DNA of 64,000 bases from Daphnia pulex (Eukaryota; Arthropoda; Branchiopoda; Diplostraca; Daphniidae): positions 3,410,001 to 3,474,000 of the forward strand of contig NC_060017.1 in assembly GCF_021134715.1 (NCBI RefSeq), given 5' to 3'. The stretch's first letter is position 1. Each line of letters opens with the position of its first letter. The position numbers and the translations under genes are program-made. Below are positions 26,801 to 39,400 of the stretch, piece by piece. The notes beneath the pieces were generated by a model. That model had not been told where the DNA came from, did not search any database, and saw only the letters and a program-made list of their open reading frames with translations.

Positions 26801-29800
26801 GACCCATACGAGATTATCTTTTTACGAGCAGCCGGTGAGTGCTGCCAGCATTCCGGTTATTACTCATTGAAATGTGGCCAGACTTTATAGCCTGTGCTGC
26901 TGATGCTGCTGCGACCGCGCTATATCGACTTATAATCCTGATGGCTTTCAGCAGCTCTATTTCCCTCCAAACTATAGTTTCCACCCTTTCCATCATTTGA
27001 TTCAATTGTCAACTACCTACGTATATAGTCCCATGCTCAATTGCTTTTCATCATCATCATGGATCGGCTGACCGGGGGACTCTCTATATAGACTAACTTT
27101 CGTTCTAAATTACTTTAACGACTGTAGCCCACACTTATAGTGCGCCACTACTGTATGTGTGCACATAGTACGTCGCTCATCATATCTCATCATTGACGGG
27201 CCCAATTGACTGCAATTGGATTGACTTGACCGTTATAGGGTCGTCTTTTTATTATTGGATTTTGTCTTTTTTGCTCCCTTGTTTTGTTGCCAGCTTCATT
27301 CCTAACTATATAAGCTGCTGCTATTATTTTCAGCCCTATATCTTTTGACGGGACCGAGGAATTTCAATTTTTCCCCATTTTCATTATTATTATTATTTTG
27401 TTCTTTTTCTTCTTGTTGGGTTGCTGTTGAATTGAACGGTTCCCCGGCGCGCCGCTATTAGCACCCGCAACCCAAATATTGTGGAACGGGTCGCGGCCGG
27501 GACTGTGGAGATGCTTTTTTGGTGGTGCAAGTTTTTTTTGTTTTTTTGTTGTTCGGTGCGGGGGGAATTTAAAATAACGAAACACGACCTCTGCTGCTTT
27601 TTGGTGAAACAGGAACTGTTACAACATTTTACGGCGCTTATTCCACACAAGCACTACTCGAGAGAAAGAGCCGTAAAAAGAAAAGTGGGCAGCCGGTGTA
27701 AAACAACGCCGCGCGCTGACTTCCCGCACAACCACTTCTTACACCACCAGCGGGAAACCTTGATTACAAGCTATAACTTACAATCAAATATGCCGTTTAA
27801 CGGCTGCTTGATTCTCTCTCTCTCGTCTCTGACTGTTGCACCAGTCGACAAGGGAATTTTTGTTTTTCAACACACACAACTCTATAGGCTCTATACTAAA
27901 TGGGGATTATTTGAATCTGTTTACCCGCGCGCAGGGCACCTCTGTGTAAATCCTATGCGGGCCGGACTGTGTTTGTTTCATTAGAATCAAAAAAGGGGAC
28001 AAAAGAAAACAAAAACAGGAAAACTAAAACTTTTGATTTTAATTCTTGTTGCTTCACTTGTTGGATTTTTATGATCCCCCCCGTTTTCATTTTTTTTTTT
28101 TTCTTTTTTGATTCTGGAATCACGGTCAGCAATTTCCTAACGACTGCCAGACGAAACAACAATCATCAAAGCGCGCTAAATAAGAATTTCTTTTTAAAAA
28201 ATAAGAATACAAATTCCAAAAATTATATTAAAAAAAGAACAATAATTAAGGCGACATATCCTTTGTGTGGGCAGCATTCCTTATTCGCCTGGACTTTAAC
28301 GATTTGTATATACACACAAACGCTGACGGCGACTATAGTTTGGGGGGGCCGATAAAAATATGAGATGTGCTCCGTGATGAAATGTGTCAGCGCGCCGCTT
28401 TCTTATGTGACATGGGACGGCATTTCTTTGGTAGCGTTTGTGTTTTGTTCCACGACGCCACTTTATAGTATACCGGTTGCCCCCCTCCATCTATCCATCC
28501 ATCCACTCCCGCCTCATAAGTGTGGGTAGTATATAATATCGGTCCTAATATGCAAACGCCGGTCGGGCGGTCGTCCGGGATTTTGTTTTTGTTGTTTTAT
28601 TGTTTTGTTCACATTGTGGCGTCGATTTCAACTAACACGAAAGAATTTATGGCAGCTCTTTCCTCGTTACCCGCCTCACCACCCAGCAGCACCTCCACAC
28701 CAGAAGCACAGTGCACACACAAGAAAAGAGAGAAATGGAGGGGCCAGCAGCAGCAGCAACAGCATCTCAAACATTCAAACGCATTAGCCCGAGGATGACG
28801 ACTGATGTTGGCCGGTCGGAAACAACCATGGGAAAAGGGGCGTCAAACTCTCTCTCGCGACTATCTACTTTTTCTTTTCGTATATCCCTGGCGACTCGCT
28901 TCATTTTGGGATGGAAGACACACAGCACACACAGAAAAAGGTGGAATGTCGGGCCCGCCAATCACAGATCCCGCGGTCAGCGCTTTGACAACATCAGGCC
29001 CCAATCAGTGCTGTGCGAAAAGCTTTTTAATTGCTCTTCGAATGCATCCACTCTAAATGCTTTTCTCTTTTCCAGCAGGAGAGAGAGAGAGAGGGGGGGC
29101 CGGAGGATGATGACAGAAGGTGGAAAAGAAATAGAATAGAAGAAGGAGTGAACATAACAGCGCGGGAGAGAGATAGATCTACGCAACGTATACAGACAGA
29201 CACGGGGCAGATGAGGCTATATGTTTCACTGTGTGTTTACAGCGAACAAGATGATGCGCTCGAACGACACGGACTTTCAATAGAATCTGACAGTTGTGAT
29301 GTTTGCTTTCTTGTTATCTTCGGGTTTTCTATTTTTCAGCCGATCTGTCAAAGGCAGGAACGGCGGATAGCTGGAATAATCCTGTTAGAAAGTAAATTGG
29401 AGTTCAATTCGACGTGAAATTTGGACTCGCATGACAACGGTGGAAACTGCCTGGGCTCAGCGCTATCGACCAAAGGTGATGATTGGGATGGCATCTTTTG
29501 GTAGAAAAATGAAACACGCACTCAAAAAACCATATCTTTTAAAAAAATTTCATCAATCGAATTGAAATTCAATAAATCAACGACGACGGCGATATATCAT
29601 CGTCTTTTTACACGACGAATAATTCAAAAATATGTAAAGAAATTTTCGCTTTTTGTGGACATTCTTAACATCTACTCTTGCCGTAATATTATTGACTATA
29701 CGCTTACTTTCTTACTTTATGATTTTCGCTGGCGCTACTGCGTTTTGAGGATGCCGCCTTCCCTGTATTAGCACTGAAGGCCCATTTATTGTTAGATTAT

Positions 29801-29860
29801 AATTTCCTTCGGATTTCCCCTTATCTCTGAAACAGACTCATTTCGATGAGATATTCGCCA

Positions 29861-29930
29861 TTTGGTAAGTTTACCAAATAAGATACCAAATAAGTTTACC
29901 AAACACGTCATGTAAACATGACGTGTTTAC
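29861..29930. repeat. Cluster of short palindromes upstream of a GH7 gene
   Basis: Two perfect inverted repeats lie next to each other. TTTGGTAA pairs with TTACCAAA at 29861-29878 (2-nt loop). AAACACGTCATGT pairs with ACATGACGTGTTT at 29901-29928 (2-nt loop). The second contains two facing TGACGTG motifs, similar to CRE/bZIP sites. Confidence 0.6.
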
Positions 29931-29934
29931 ATTG

Positions 29935-29991
29935 ATTCCCTAGTCGATTGAACGCGAGTTTGTTAATAGCCTTGATGCTTATCGATAGATT
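29935..29991 (+). promoter_or_regulatory. Conserved GH7 promoter block (GATA-like), copy 1
   Basis: The string from GAACGCGAGTTTGTTAATAG to GCTTATCGAT is conserved in the upstream regions of all four GH7 genes whose 5' ends are in the window. In the other copies its core is close to the palindrome TGATAATGCTTATC, two opposed GATA motifs. Gut-gene regulation by GATA factors is known in insects and nematodes; applying it here is inference. Confidence 0.5.
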
Positions 29992-30075
29992 TTTATCACC
30001 AGAGTTGGTTGTGTGGTAATTAAAAATATAAAGAAATTAGAGACGTTCAGTTCGTTGCAGCCGTCGATTCAAAAT

Positions 30076-31445
30076 ATGACGCCTTTAACATCTTTGATCA
30101 CCTGTTTTTTGGTGGCCATTGTGGTGCCGGTTGCACCACAAGGTTTGGACTTTACACTTTACATTTGCACCAGTCTTGGAAATTGTCAGCCCGAACAAAC
30201 AAAATTATTAGCAGACTACTACTATGTCTGCGAAGATCAAGTGACATGTAACGAGGTATTACAAAGTTTTTCCCTTCCTCATATTTTGATTTCTATTATA
30301 ATTGACGAGCACCATGAAATAAACTAAATTATTTGTTCTTCATTTTATCATTTTTATGTAAAATTGAAATTCGGCAACTATTTTTTCAGACGGTTCCCTT
30401 AGAAAGTTATGAAAAAGAACTTCATGTTACCATTAAGAATGGTGATGAAATGACATTCGCGCACTATCAAAGGGGCGGCTCCAGACTCCTAATGGCGAGT
30501 GGAGACCAGTAATTATATAGCAACACATACACAATTTTGATAACTTGATTTAAATTCATTATAAACCCGTTATAAAAAAGTATTTTATAAACCGTTTTCA
30601 CTAGGTATAAATTGTTTTATCCTCTGAATCGGGAGTTCACCTTTGACGTGGATATGTCGACAGTCGGTTGTGGTAGGAACGCAGCCTTAGTTTTTGCCGG
30701 TATGCCAGCGGACGGAGGTCATGCGGAATTCGGATACGCTGGAGCTATGTACGGAACTGGTGTTTGTGCTGGGCAGGACGATCCTCCAAATTGCCTTGAA
30801 ATGGACATTATAGAAGCAAATAGTCTGGCAACCATGTTTACGGCTCATCCGTGTAACGCCACTGCCGGAAAATGTAGTGGTTATGGATGCGGACTCAATC
30901 CTTATCCGCTGGGACACAAAGACTTTTACGGTCGTGGGTCAAATTACACAATAGACACAACTAAACCATTTACAATCATCACTCGATTCATTACAACCGA
31001 CGGAATGGACACTGGTGATCTAAAGGAAGTCCAACAACTTTACGTTCAAAACGGCCAAATGATTTTCACACCTGAGGTGGCAGATTGAATCCTTTCATCA
31101 CCAACATTAGCAATAACTATGTTTTCGTATCAATTGCTGCGCAATTTTTATTTCTAGGTTGAGGGAGGTTTTTCAACCCTTTCGGATGAATTTTGTGATT
31201 ATCATTACATACCAACATTACCACCAGGATACGAAGACTATTTTCACGGAATCAGTGATGGAGTGACTCCGGGCATGAAGAAGGGAGTCGTGTTAATTTT
31301 TAGCCTTTGGGGAGATGCAGATGATACTTTTATGTGGTGGCTTGACCAAGAACCCTATGGACCTTGTCCTGTTGAACCAAATAATCCCAACTCTACCGTA
31401 ACTTATTCGAACGTTCGGTTTGGCCCAATCGGTTCCACTGCCTAA
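30076..31445 (+). CDS. GH7-family (cellobiohydrolase-fold) hydrolase, copy A
   Basis: Predicted secreted beta-1,4-glucan hydrolase. Four exons: 30076-30255, 30390-30508, 30605-31076, 31158-31445, giving 352 residues with consistent phases. Residues 1 to about 20 form a signal peptide. FTFDVDMS at about 111-118, YGTGVC at 149-154 and the catalytic box EMDIIEAN follow; Glu165, Asp167 and Glu170 correspond to the GH7 nucleophile, helper Asp and acid/base. DFYGRGS, YVQNGQ, WWLDQEPYGPC and the terminal FGPIGST match the family C-terminal core. Compared with fungal Cel7 catalytic domains (about 430 residues) the protein is short: the N-terminal Trp region and the long loop before the catalytic box are reduced to GQDDPPNC. 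It lies 25 kb from, and opposite in strand to, the other copies, and reads MWW where they read MGW. A TATAAAG (30027) and a TCAGT initiator-like site (30047) precede the ATG. Confidence 0.88.
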
Positions 31446-31649
31446 TGAGCTTCAAATAATGCAAATGAAACCGAACGAAACTGTACCCAACTGTACCCAA
31501 CAGTGTCTATCTTTCTTGGAAATATACTTTAAGCATGCAAGTAACTGAGAGAGAATGTCTGAATGTTAATCATAGGGTTCAAGTCATCCATAGGGGAAAA
31601 AAGAATGTTAATGTTAAAATAAGTTAAATTGAAGAGAAAAAAATAACGA

Positions 31650-31683
31650 GGTCCCACCGAGATTTGAGACTGATTCCAGATGA
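31650..31683 (-). pseudogene. tRNA-Gln-like 3' fragment
   Basis: On the minus strand this matches the T arm and acceptor 3' strand of the tRNA-Gln at 48588-48659 (shared AGGTCCCACCGAG, then TTGA and CCAGA with small changes). The 5' half is missing, so it is a tRNA pseudogene fragment or a tRNA-derived repeat end. Confidence 0.5.
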
Positions 31684-31686
31684 TAT

Positions 31687-32082
31687 TAGTTCTAGCAATG
31701 CGTGACTAATATTACCAGTTGCTATTGGTAATTATAGCTAACCGCTATATAGGACACGCATTGCTAGAACTATTTACATAGATTTACATCGTTTTCTATG
31801 GTAGTAATAGGATGGGCATAAAAAAAATGGTAAATTTATGCAAAACAGTTGTAGCATTCCGTGTGCGTATATATACCAATATGTATTAATGTGTTCTAGC
31901 AATCCGTGTAACATGTGCCGAAACGTGTTAGGTAAGCAATAGGATGGGTAAGAAAACTTTGTAAATATCTAAATAAAATAGTTGTAGCAATCCGTGACAA
32001 ACTTGACTATCATATTCCTAACATAACACGTATTGCTGCATGTTACACGGATTGCTAGAACCTTGCACACGGATTGCTACAA
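31687..32082. repeat. Nested foldback element built on a CTAGCAATSCGTG motif
   Basis: Several perfect inverted pairs share one core. An 18-bp pair is at 31687-31704 and 31755-31772. A 22-bp pair is at 31894-31915 and 32039-32060. A 15-bp pair is at 31982-31996 and 32068-32082. Variants of CTAGCAAT(C/G)CGTG recur at least six times in 400 bp. It codes for nothing visible; a MITE or foldback transposon is the likeliest class. Confidence 0.65.
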
Positions 32083-32140
32083 TTATTTTAAATAAATTCG
32101 TCGATCAAACGATAGATATATAGAATAAAAGAAAAATGAG
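32081..32140 (+). repeat. 60-bp inverted duplication, arm 1
   Basis: It is nearly identical (one difference seen) to the reverse complement of 47766-47825. It directly adjoins the end of the foldback element. Confidence 0.75.
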
Positions 32141-32937
32141 CCCAACTAATTTAACTGGAGGTTGAAAAAACTGCTGTTTATCTTTTGTCGATTCTTAATT
32201 TCTATATCGATACCTTTAAGCACGATTAATTCAATTATTGTCGTCTGCTTTACAAGTTTCGAAACGAGACGAACTGTAATATCACAAAGAAGACTGAACG
32301 ATCACTTTTTTACACTTACGAAAAGTATTACAGCAAATAAAATGATTAATTTGAAATGTGGTCGTCGTGTAAAGTGTTAACTCTGCTGTTGTCGTGGCTT
32401 TCCATTCCACTTTACGCTGATTGACAGGTAAATAAAACTGAGAAAACAAATGGAATGATTATTGGAGGTAAAATAGAATAGAAAACCTGTTACAAATTTC
32501 TGAAATTTAATTGTTTTCAACTAACATTTATCATGTACTGTCACCTATCAATGCAATGGCAGTTTGTTTGCTGTATGTAACCTTTTTCCTTTGTGTAGAT
32601 TTGAGCAGCCTGGGTGAGCTTTCACAACAACACAAAATGCAAGTTGTGTTTGTGCCGGTATTGATGTGTCAACAACAACAATCTCGGTATGTTCGCTTGG
32701 ATAATGGTTTGATTTGTTCCTGCGACTTGTTAGATTTTCAATGAAGCATGACTTGCACAAATGCATTTCATGGTAACCTCCAGTTCTCCTTTTATTAACA
32801 ATAAGGATTTACCCTCTTTCATACTTTTAATTTTTTCTTACTTGTTGTTTCTGTTAAAAGTTTTTGTAACCAATTTTTCATTTTCATTTAGATACAAGCA
32901 TCCCTATTGATTGGAGAACCTACTGATGTCGGATTAT

Positions 32938-33121
32938 GGATCTCTTCTTCCCCTTTCTTTAAATCCCCTCTGTTCTCGTGTACGCCCATGTGAGTGTGGG
33001 TGTATTCACGAGTCTGAGGCCCTTTTTCCTATCGCCCCTCTTGTTGGATTCAACTTTTCAGCGGATGGATGGAGCACTTGCGGATTCCTGGCCGTACTTC
33101 CCAGTCATATTTAAGGTAGGA
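32938..33121 (+). repeat. Dispersed repeat, copy 2
   Basis: Inverted partner of 20704-20880; see that entry. Both copies end at a GGTAGG that looks like a splice donor, so an exon-like origin is possible. Confidence 0.65.
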
Positions 33122-33451
33122 AAAATCTATCCCTATTCTTCATTGGTGGCATTAGGTTATAAATCGTGACAGAGATCAGAGTACGAATATTCCTGAGCTA
33201 ACAAGCGGTTGACTGGGACAATTTTCTCTTTACGTTTTTGTTCACTCAGTCAGGGTTTTTTTAAATAACTGAAATAATTATAAACTTTAAGAACTTAAAT
33301 GTATTGTTATTTCTCTGCAGGTTTATACGAAAACATAAACACTTTAATGCATTTTGCTAGAAAAAAATATGTCACTTTACAGAATTATTAAACATAAAAA
33401 ATGTTTCAAACTTTGCCGTACAAAAATACGGAGAAAACGTTTCACGAGGTC

Positions 33452-36400
33452 TTATGGCTTGGCGAAAAAGACTGGTTCCAAATGAATTACATCTAGTTCT
33501 TTGGTTCCATTAGCTCGATGCTCAATCTGAATTCCAATCTCGTAGAACTCGAACAAAAAACGATCAATCAATTCCCTCTTATATTCGTCCGACATCGAAA
33601 TAAAGAGCTCCGGCTGTGGTAAACAAATAAATTTTTAAAGTGCCAAGCTAAGTACCAAAGTCTTAAAAGTTTCTTGGCTTTATACCGTAATTTGACCGAA
33701 TATTTGAACAGCAAAGTCGCCAGAAATGCGCAACCACTTCATCGATCCGGTCGAGTCGCCAATGGAAATGTTGAAATCAAAGTAATACTCGTCGTTTGAT
33801 CTAATATTGCGACATGTTTTGTTGACGCACTGCTGCACGAAATCCTGATCAAAATATCCAATCCGGTTCCCGCAATGCCCACTGTAGTAACATAAATACT
33901 TGATCAGCTAAAAGGATCAATACGTAAGAAAGGGAGACGATGTTGTTACCATTTGACGCTGATTGCTTGATCCAAATTAAATGTCATAATCATGACATGA
34001 AGAAGAACAGCTTGCTCGACGTTGCCGGGACTAATTCGACTAATAAAATCACCCAGAGCAGCAACATTCCCTTGTTTGATAGCCTTGTTACCTTAAAACA
34101 TAATTTGGTATAAAATTTTAATTATTAGAACATTAGTTTATTAATTTTATTTTACGGAAGAATTGTTCTGGTTGGATTTGCTGAGGGAAAGCGTTCATCA
34201 GTTCCTCCGGATTGAGCTCAGTTGCATAGTTGGCCAATTGATAACCCTCTTCCGTATTTGGATCGATCGTCATTATAGTGCTGGATGTTGTGTCCAAAAA
34301 CTTGCGGTTCATGTTCTTGTCCACCTGCAGTATCACGTCGGTTAGTTGAATAACTATGACGAAAAAGCCAAGATATAACTTCATTATTTCAGTTAGCATT
34401 ATAACATCATTACCGGTAGCAAAGGGTTCCCATTCCATTGTGTACGCTTGACAAACAGAATCCCACAAGAACAATGATATGAACATGTCTTTATCTGATT
34501 GATCGACGAATTTAATCTCCTGGCGTCGGGCTTTGCGATCGTTGACCTTTAAATCCAAAATTGGACCCACCTATGCAGGCAAACAAAATTTTAGACAAAT
34601 AAAACAAAAACATTGTAAATTAACTTCATACTTCAGCTACTAAAACAGTTAGGTTAACGAAATCGCCTTCTGAAAGTTGTGGATCAAGTATCAAATTTCT
34701 AATAGACACTTTTTTCGATGGGTCTCTTAGTGTTGGTTGAGTGTGGAAAGAATTTTCGTGTGCGTTGGTGATGGTGTAGTCGTCATCGTCACCGTAAGTT
34801 TCATTCCTTACTGAATATTCTAGTTCCTTTCTGAATAGTTTTTCGCATTCATCATATTCATCGCATTCATCATATTCATCGCATTCATCGCATTCATCAT
34901 ATTCATCGCATTCATCATATTTATCGCTTTCTGTGGTTTGATTATATGAACGATTTGCCACGTCACCGGTGCCACGGTTATTATCCTGCTGATGAGGAAT
35001 GGACGATCCGTCGTACAAGTAGGCTGAAGGAGCCGTAAAATCACTTCGCCTAGGAGAAGAGGAAAGGCAAGATTGTTCCCTCGACGGTGGTGGTCCAATT
35101 GGCAGCTGGAACAGCCCTTGAACAGACATTCGTGGTGGTCCGCTCTTACCCATTTCCAGTGGCATTGCTTTGGTAGCGAATCCTGTTACTTGCTGATACC
35201 GCCCTTGGCCTCCGATCGGTTTGTCACCGCCTACAGACCCTGGTCGATGATGTTGTTGCGGTGGATGCTGCGGCTGTATGCTGGAGACATGAGGCGAAGA
35301 TCGTTGGAAAGGATGAGGCAACGATGGTCGAACTGCTGGGGCTCCGGAAATGTTGACAGAAGTACGTGAACCGCTATCCAATTCGGTTTCGATAGGACTC
35401 GGATGAACGGCCGTTCGAGGAACCTGATCTTGTTGTGTTTGTTGCAGGCGATTCTCTTCGTGTTTTTTCTTGAAACTAAGTGGAAGCGAATAGTTTTTGT
35501 TGGGCAGCGAAGGACGTTCGTTTAAAGAGTATCCACCACGGCCGGATTGGGGTCTTTCATCGGACTGGTAAGAGTCCTGAGATCTTTCATCAAAGAGTCC
35601 TTCCCTTCTCTGGTCTCGCCCGGAATTCTTCTGCGCTTGGCCTTGGAATTTAGGGTTGCCGGGCGGTTCTGAACTCTGTCGATAACCAGGTGACGGTGAT
35701 GGCGACGGCGAGGTGATCGATAGCGGGCGACGAGAAGTGCTCGTTGAAGCGACTGCGTTGGCTACGGGATTCTCCTCTGCAATCATCCCGTTCCTGCTGG
35801 TGCTGCTCTGAGGGCTGGAAGTGTGGCGACTGCGACTGTTACCAGTGGCCTGTAAAAAACCACCACTTCTAGTTGTTTCAATTTCAGTAATTAAATTGTC
35901 CAGCATTTCCTAAATAATTTTAAAAAGAAAATAATTAGCACACCAACAAATTAAAGTAAATTTTTGTCTTACCTTTAACTCTGGAATCAAAAAAACAACA
36001 AAAGTTTCTTGTCCAAGTAGTTGGTGTCTCATTTTCTCGAGTACTTGTTGAACCTTTTCATCTGACAACAAGTCAGCGTTTGTGTAGTACTCTTCAACAC
36101 ATTTGCCAAATTGATTTGAATGTTCTTTTTGCAAATGATTTGTTATTTCGGCTGAACTTTTGAAAACGTGGATTCCGGAACAGAATTCGCACATGCGACC
36201 CTCATACTGTTTCTGCTTCTTTTGAGTAACTTTCTTCAAATTATGAATAATAGTTCTCATTTCTGGAACTTTGAGATTTGGCTCCAGTTTGTTGATTTTT
36301 TCTAAAAAGTAATTACAGTTGAAATGAATTATTTATCATTATTACTTCGAATATTTAAAACAATTCTTAATCAAGAAATTAAGAATTTCTTATACGTTGA

Positions 36401-39400
36401 TGACGTGAGTTATATCGCTAGACGGTAAACAAAAGCTTCATTAAATCATTTGATAGCACTCGAGAGATGCGCGCGCAATGTACATATAACCAATTTAAAG
36501 AGCAATCTGTCCAATCCTGCGATGGTGTCTGATTTCTGATGCTGCTACCCAGGATAACGATCTTTGCTCATTTATAAACGGTACTGTTAATGTATCACGT
36601 ACACTCTCTTTCTCTGCTTCACAGTGCAAACTAGTCTACATCTCATCTCTCTCTCGATCTTTTGGAAAATTGAATTGAAATCAAAGAAACGGTCAGTTAT
36701 TTTAACGAAGTCTTTTATTATAGAATTTGGTTTTAACTTTTTCTCAGATTATTTTCTTTAGATGTGAAATGCGGGTTCACCTAGGATTTCTAAGCCAGAA
36801 GAGCTCAGAGTCGCCTCTGTCGACTTGACCGCTTCCGGAAGAGGCCAAGAAATGGTCTGAATGTTTCTCGACCCTCATGACATCTAAATTTAATTTGATT
36901 CGCACTCAAATCTACTTTCGAATCTTTACTTAATGACACATTTTTATTTCTACAGATGGATCGTCACTATACCGGGCGTTTTTACTCAGCGAATACACAA
37001 ACAAGAACCTGGTATTTTGGCCGGCCGTCGAATATTACCGCAACACCAAACCCAAGAAGATGTCAGCCAAAGCACAACAGATTTACAAAGATTTCGTGGC
37101 CGTCCAGGCACCCAAAGAAGTACGTTTTCAATCCCATTAACATTTAATTAAAATGAATTATTTTTCAAATCTCTTTTTGATTTGAAAAATATTAACATTC
37201 GACAGATAGCTAATTCTTTACTCTCAATTGTTGACAAGAGAAAATAGATGCAATCATCCGCCTAGTGTAATTATATAATCAAGTTTACTTACTTATAAGG
37301 TCGTCTACTGTTTTCATGTGTTTTTGTATAACAACATTTTCACGTTGTTTTCTAACACTGGCGAACATTGCTGATGCTATCGAGAGCCGTTCACAAATCC
37401 CTTTCGATTCTTCATTTAATTCCTAAAAAAAAATTATTGTTTTAAAAAAAGTTAAGAGTAAAAATTTTAATACAATTAGAATACTTTGAATTTATTTCTG
37501 TAGTATCCAACCATGGTCTTCGAGTTGAATTTTTTGAGGTAGTGAACTTCACTGATCTTTGCAAAGCTTCCTAATGGTGTATAGTGAGTTGTGATAGCTT
37601 GTTTGATCAAAGACAGTTCAATATTCCTCTTTTCGTCAGCAATTTTTTTCCAAATAGTAGATATCTGGAAATAAACGTAAAATTAACGTTCAGGAATGCG
37701 ATTTTAGGCGAGTGTAGGTTTCAATCAGTTGTTTTCAAGGGGGCGGAAACTCAAAAAAAGGGCGCAAAAAAGAGAGAAAAAAGAATATATCGCCGCTTCC
37801 CTCTCTCTCTCTCGACTAGACTCGGATGCGCTCATCCGCAGCAACAACAGCAGCCACTTTAGCCGAAGAGGAGGAAGTGGTCGGTCGGTCGGTTGGCCGA
37901 TCACAAAATTAAAAATAGACACCCATTGCTGTTCTTCTAGTCTTCTTATTCCCTTTTCGAATTTTCTTTTTATCCTCATCGAAAAGAGAAAAAACGAGGA
38001 GTTAAAGGGACGGCTAAAAAATCTGTTCATTTTTTTTTTGTTCGTTGCAGCTCCACACAAATAACAACAACAATATACCCCCGCCAATTTCCTCTCTCAC
38101 TCGCTGCCCCATATCGCAGCGGGAGGAACCCACAAAATGTTGAGCAAAGTGATGACATATCCGTGTCAAAATTGGCTTCTCCTTTTTCTCTTTTCCACCC
38201 ACCCCCCGTCAAATGTTGTTGGTCGGCCAGGAGGGCAACGGAAAGGAAACAACATCGCGTGGGCGGTCGCCGACGTATGACGGAACCCTAAAAACCACTC
38301 GCCACCGCAGAGCCAAAAACAATCAAACAATATAAAATCAACAACAACAACAGCAAAGAGAGAAATGATGACGGGTCAAGTCAAGAGTCCAACAGCAACA
38401 AAGAAAAGGAAAACATCAAAACCCAGTATTTGCGTCATTGCAACAACGGGCAACCCAAAACGGCCCAGTTTCCACATCTCTCCAGCAACAGTCAGACGAC
38501 CCTTTTTTGATTGATCTTCCGTCAACAGCCAAAGCTGCTCCGTGGATTGCTAGAAGTTGATCGATTGACCACACCACCACCACCACCGCATCGGCGCTCG
38601 CCCAAACCTCATCACAACAACCAACAACAACCGACAATAACATGGGGAATGGGGGTGGCGGTGTGTGCTGCTACTCCTCGCAAGGGCAACGCAACAAACA
38701 AACCACCACCGACACCACCACCAGGATCCATTGGCGATACCACATGACCGAAAGCCATTCGGTGGAGCAGAGAGAGTCAACGGACTCTGCTGCCCAGATA
38801 ATGTCCGTCGTCGGAAACAAGTGGGAAACAAGAAAAGATGCAAAAGAGAAACAAGAAACACAATTGGGAAAAGATATTTCCCCCCACCGTCAAAAGATAT
38901 GAGAAAAAAGGAACCGGTCATGCCAAAATTCGTTCTCGTCTTCCCAAACAAAACAAAACAAAAGATAACAACAAAAACAGGAGCAATAGGAGACAGCAAC
39001 CGACTGCGCGAAATTAAACGTCAAGTCCTTGTTTGTTATTGGGCTCTCTCCTTCTTTGCTCTGCTCACGATAAAACTAATTTATCCCAGGGTCGTTTGTC
39101 AGGTCGTTTGCCGTGAAACAAGTCAAGTAAACCGGACACCACCACACCTAGAAAGGGATGTGGCCACTCGACTACATGTTGGTTTTTTGTCCAGCCCGTC
39201 ACCTCCACAGGCAACCGGCCAAATGTCCAAGACCGAAATCATGTTACATTTCGCTCAATTGTCCGTGAGCTTTTTTGGGCCGGCCAATGAAAGCTCTACT
39301 ACATTCTGTGAACTCGGCAGAGAAGTCTGAGTTGAGAGTTTTGACCATATCAGCGCCGTCATTGCGCCAAACGGAAATGGCGATGTGGCCCGCAGAGTTG

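Larger units (their letters stand above)
16939..30075. other. Long intergenic region with no supported gene
   Basis: Up to about 20.3 kb the sequence resembles the hedgehog intron (GAA, CTT, CA and poly-A/T tracts) and probably includes the hedgehog 5' UTR and promoter. From 20.6 to 21.7 kb it is AT-rich and non-repetitive and holds one copy of a dispersed repeat (20704-20880). From 22 to 29 kb simple repeats return. Open frames of up to 270 codons here (for example 17537-18349 minus and 27481-27984 plus) have low-complexity composition and match no family I recognise. Confidence 0.55.
31446..33451. other. Repeat-bearing intergenic stretch
   Basis: It holds the 3' flank of GH7 copy A, a tRNA-like fragment, a nested foldback repeat, one arm of a 60-bp inverted duplication, and copy 2 of a dispersed repeat. 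No gene is supported. Short frames at 32162-32380 and 32511-32744 have no recognisable features. Confidence 0.55.

Noticed and set aside
27481..27984. 167-codon plus-strand open frame
   Set aside because: No signal, domain or repeat-free conserved motif; poly-T derived Phe/Leu start; amino-acid pattern looks random.
29395..29540. Frames resembling a secreted hydrolase fragment (DSHDNGGNCLGSA, MIGMASFGRK)
   Set aside because: Short, in different frames and not extendable; no family could be assigned with confidence.
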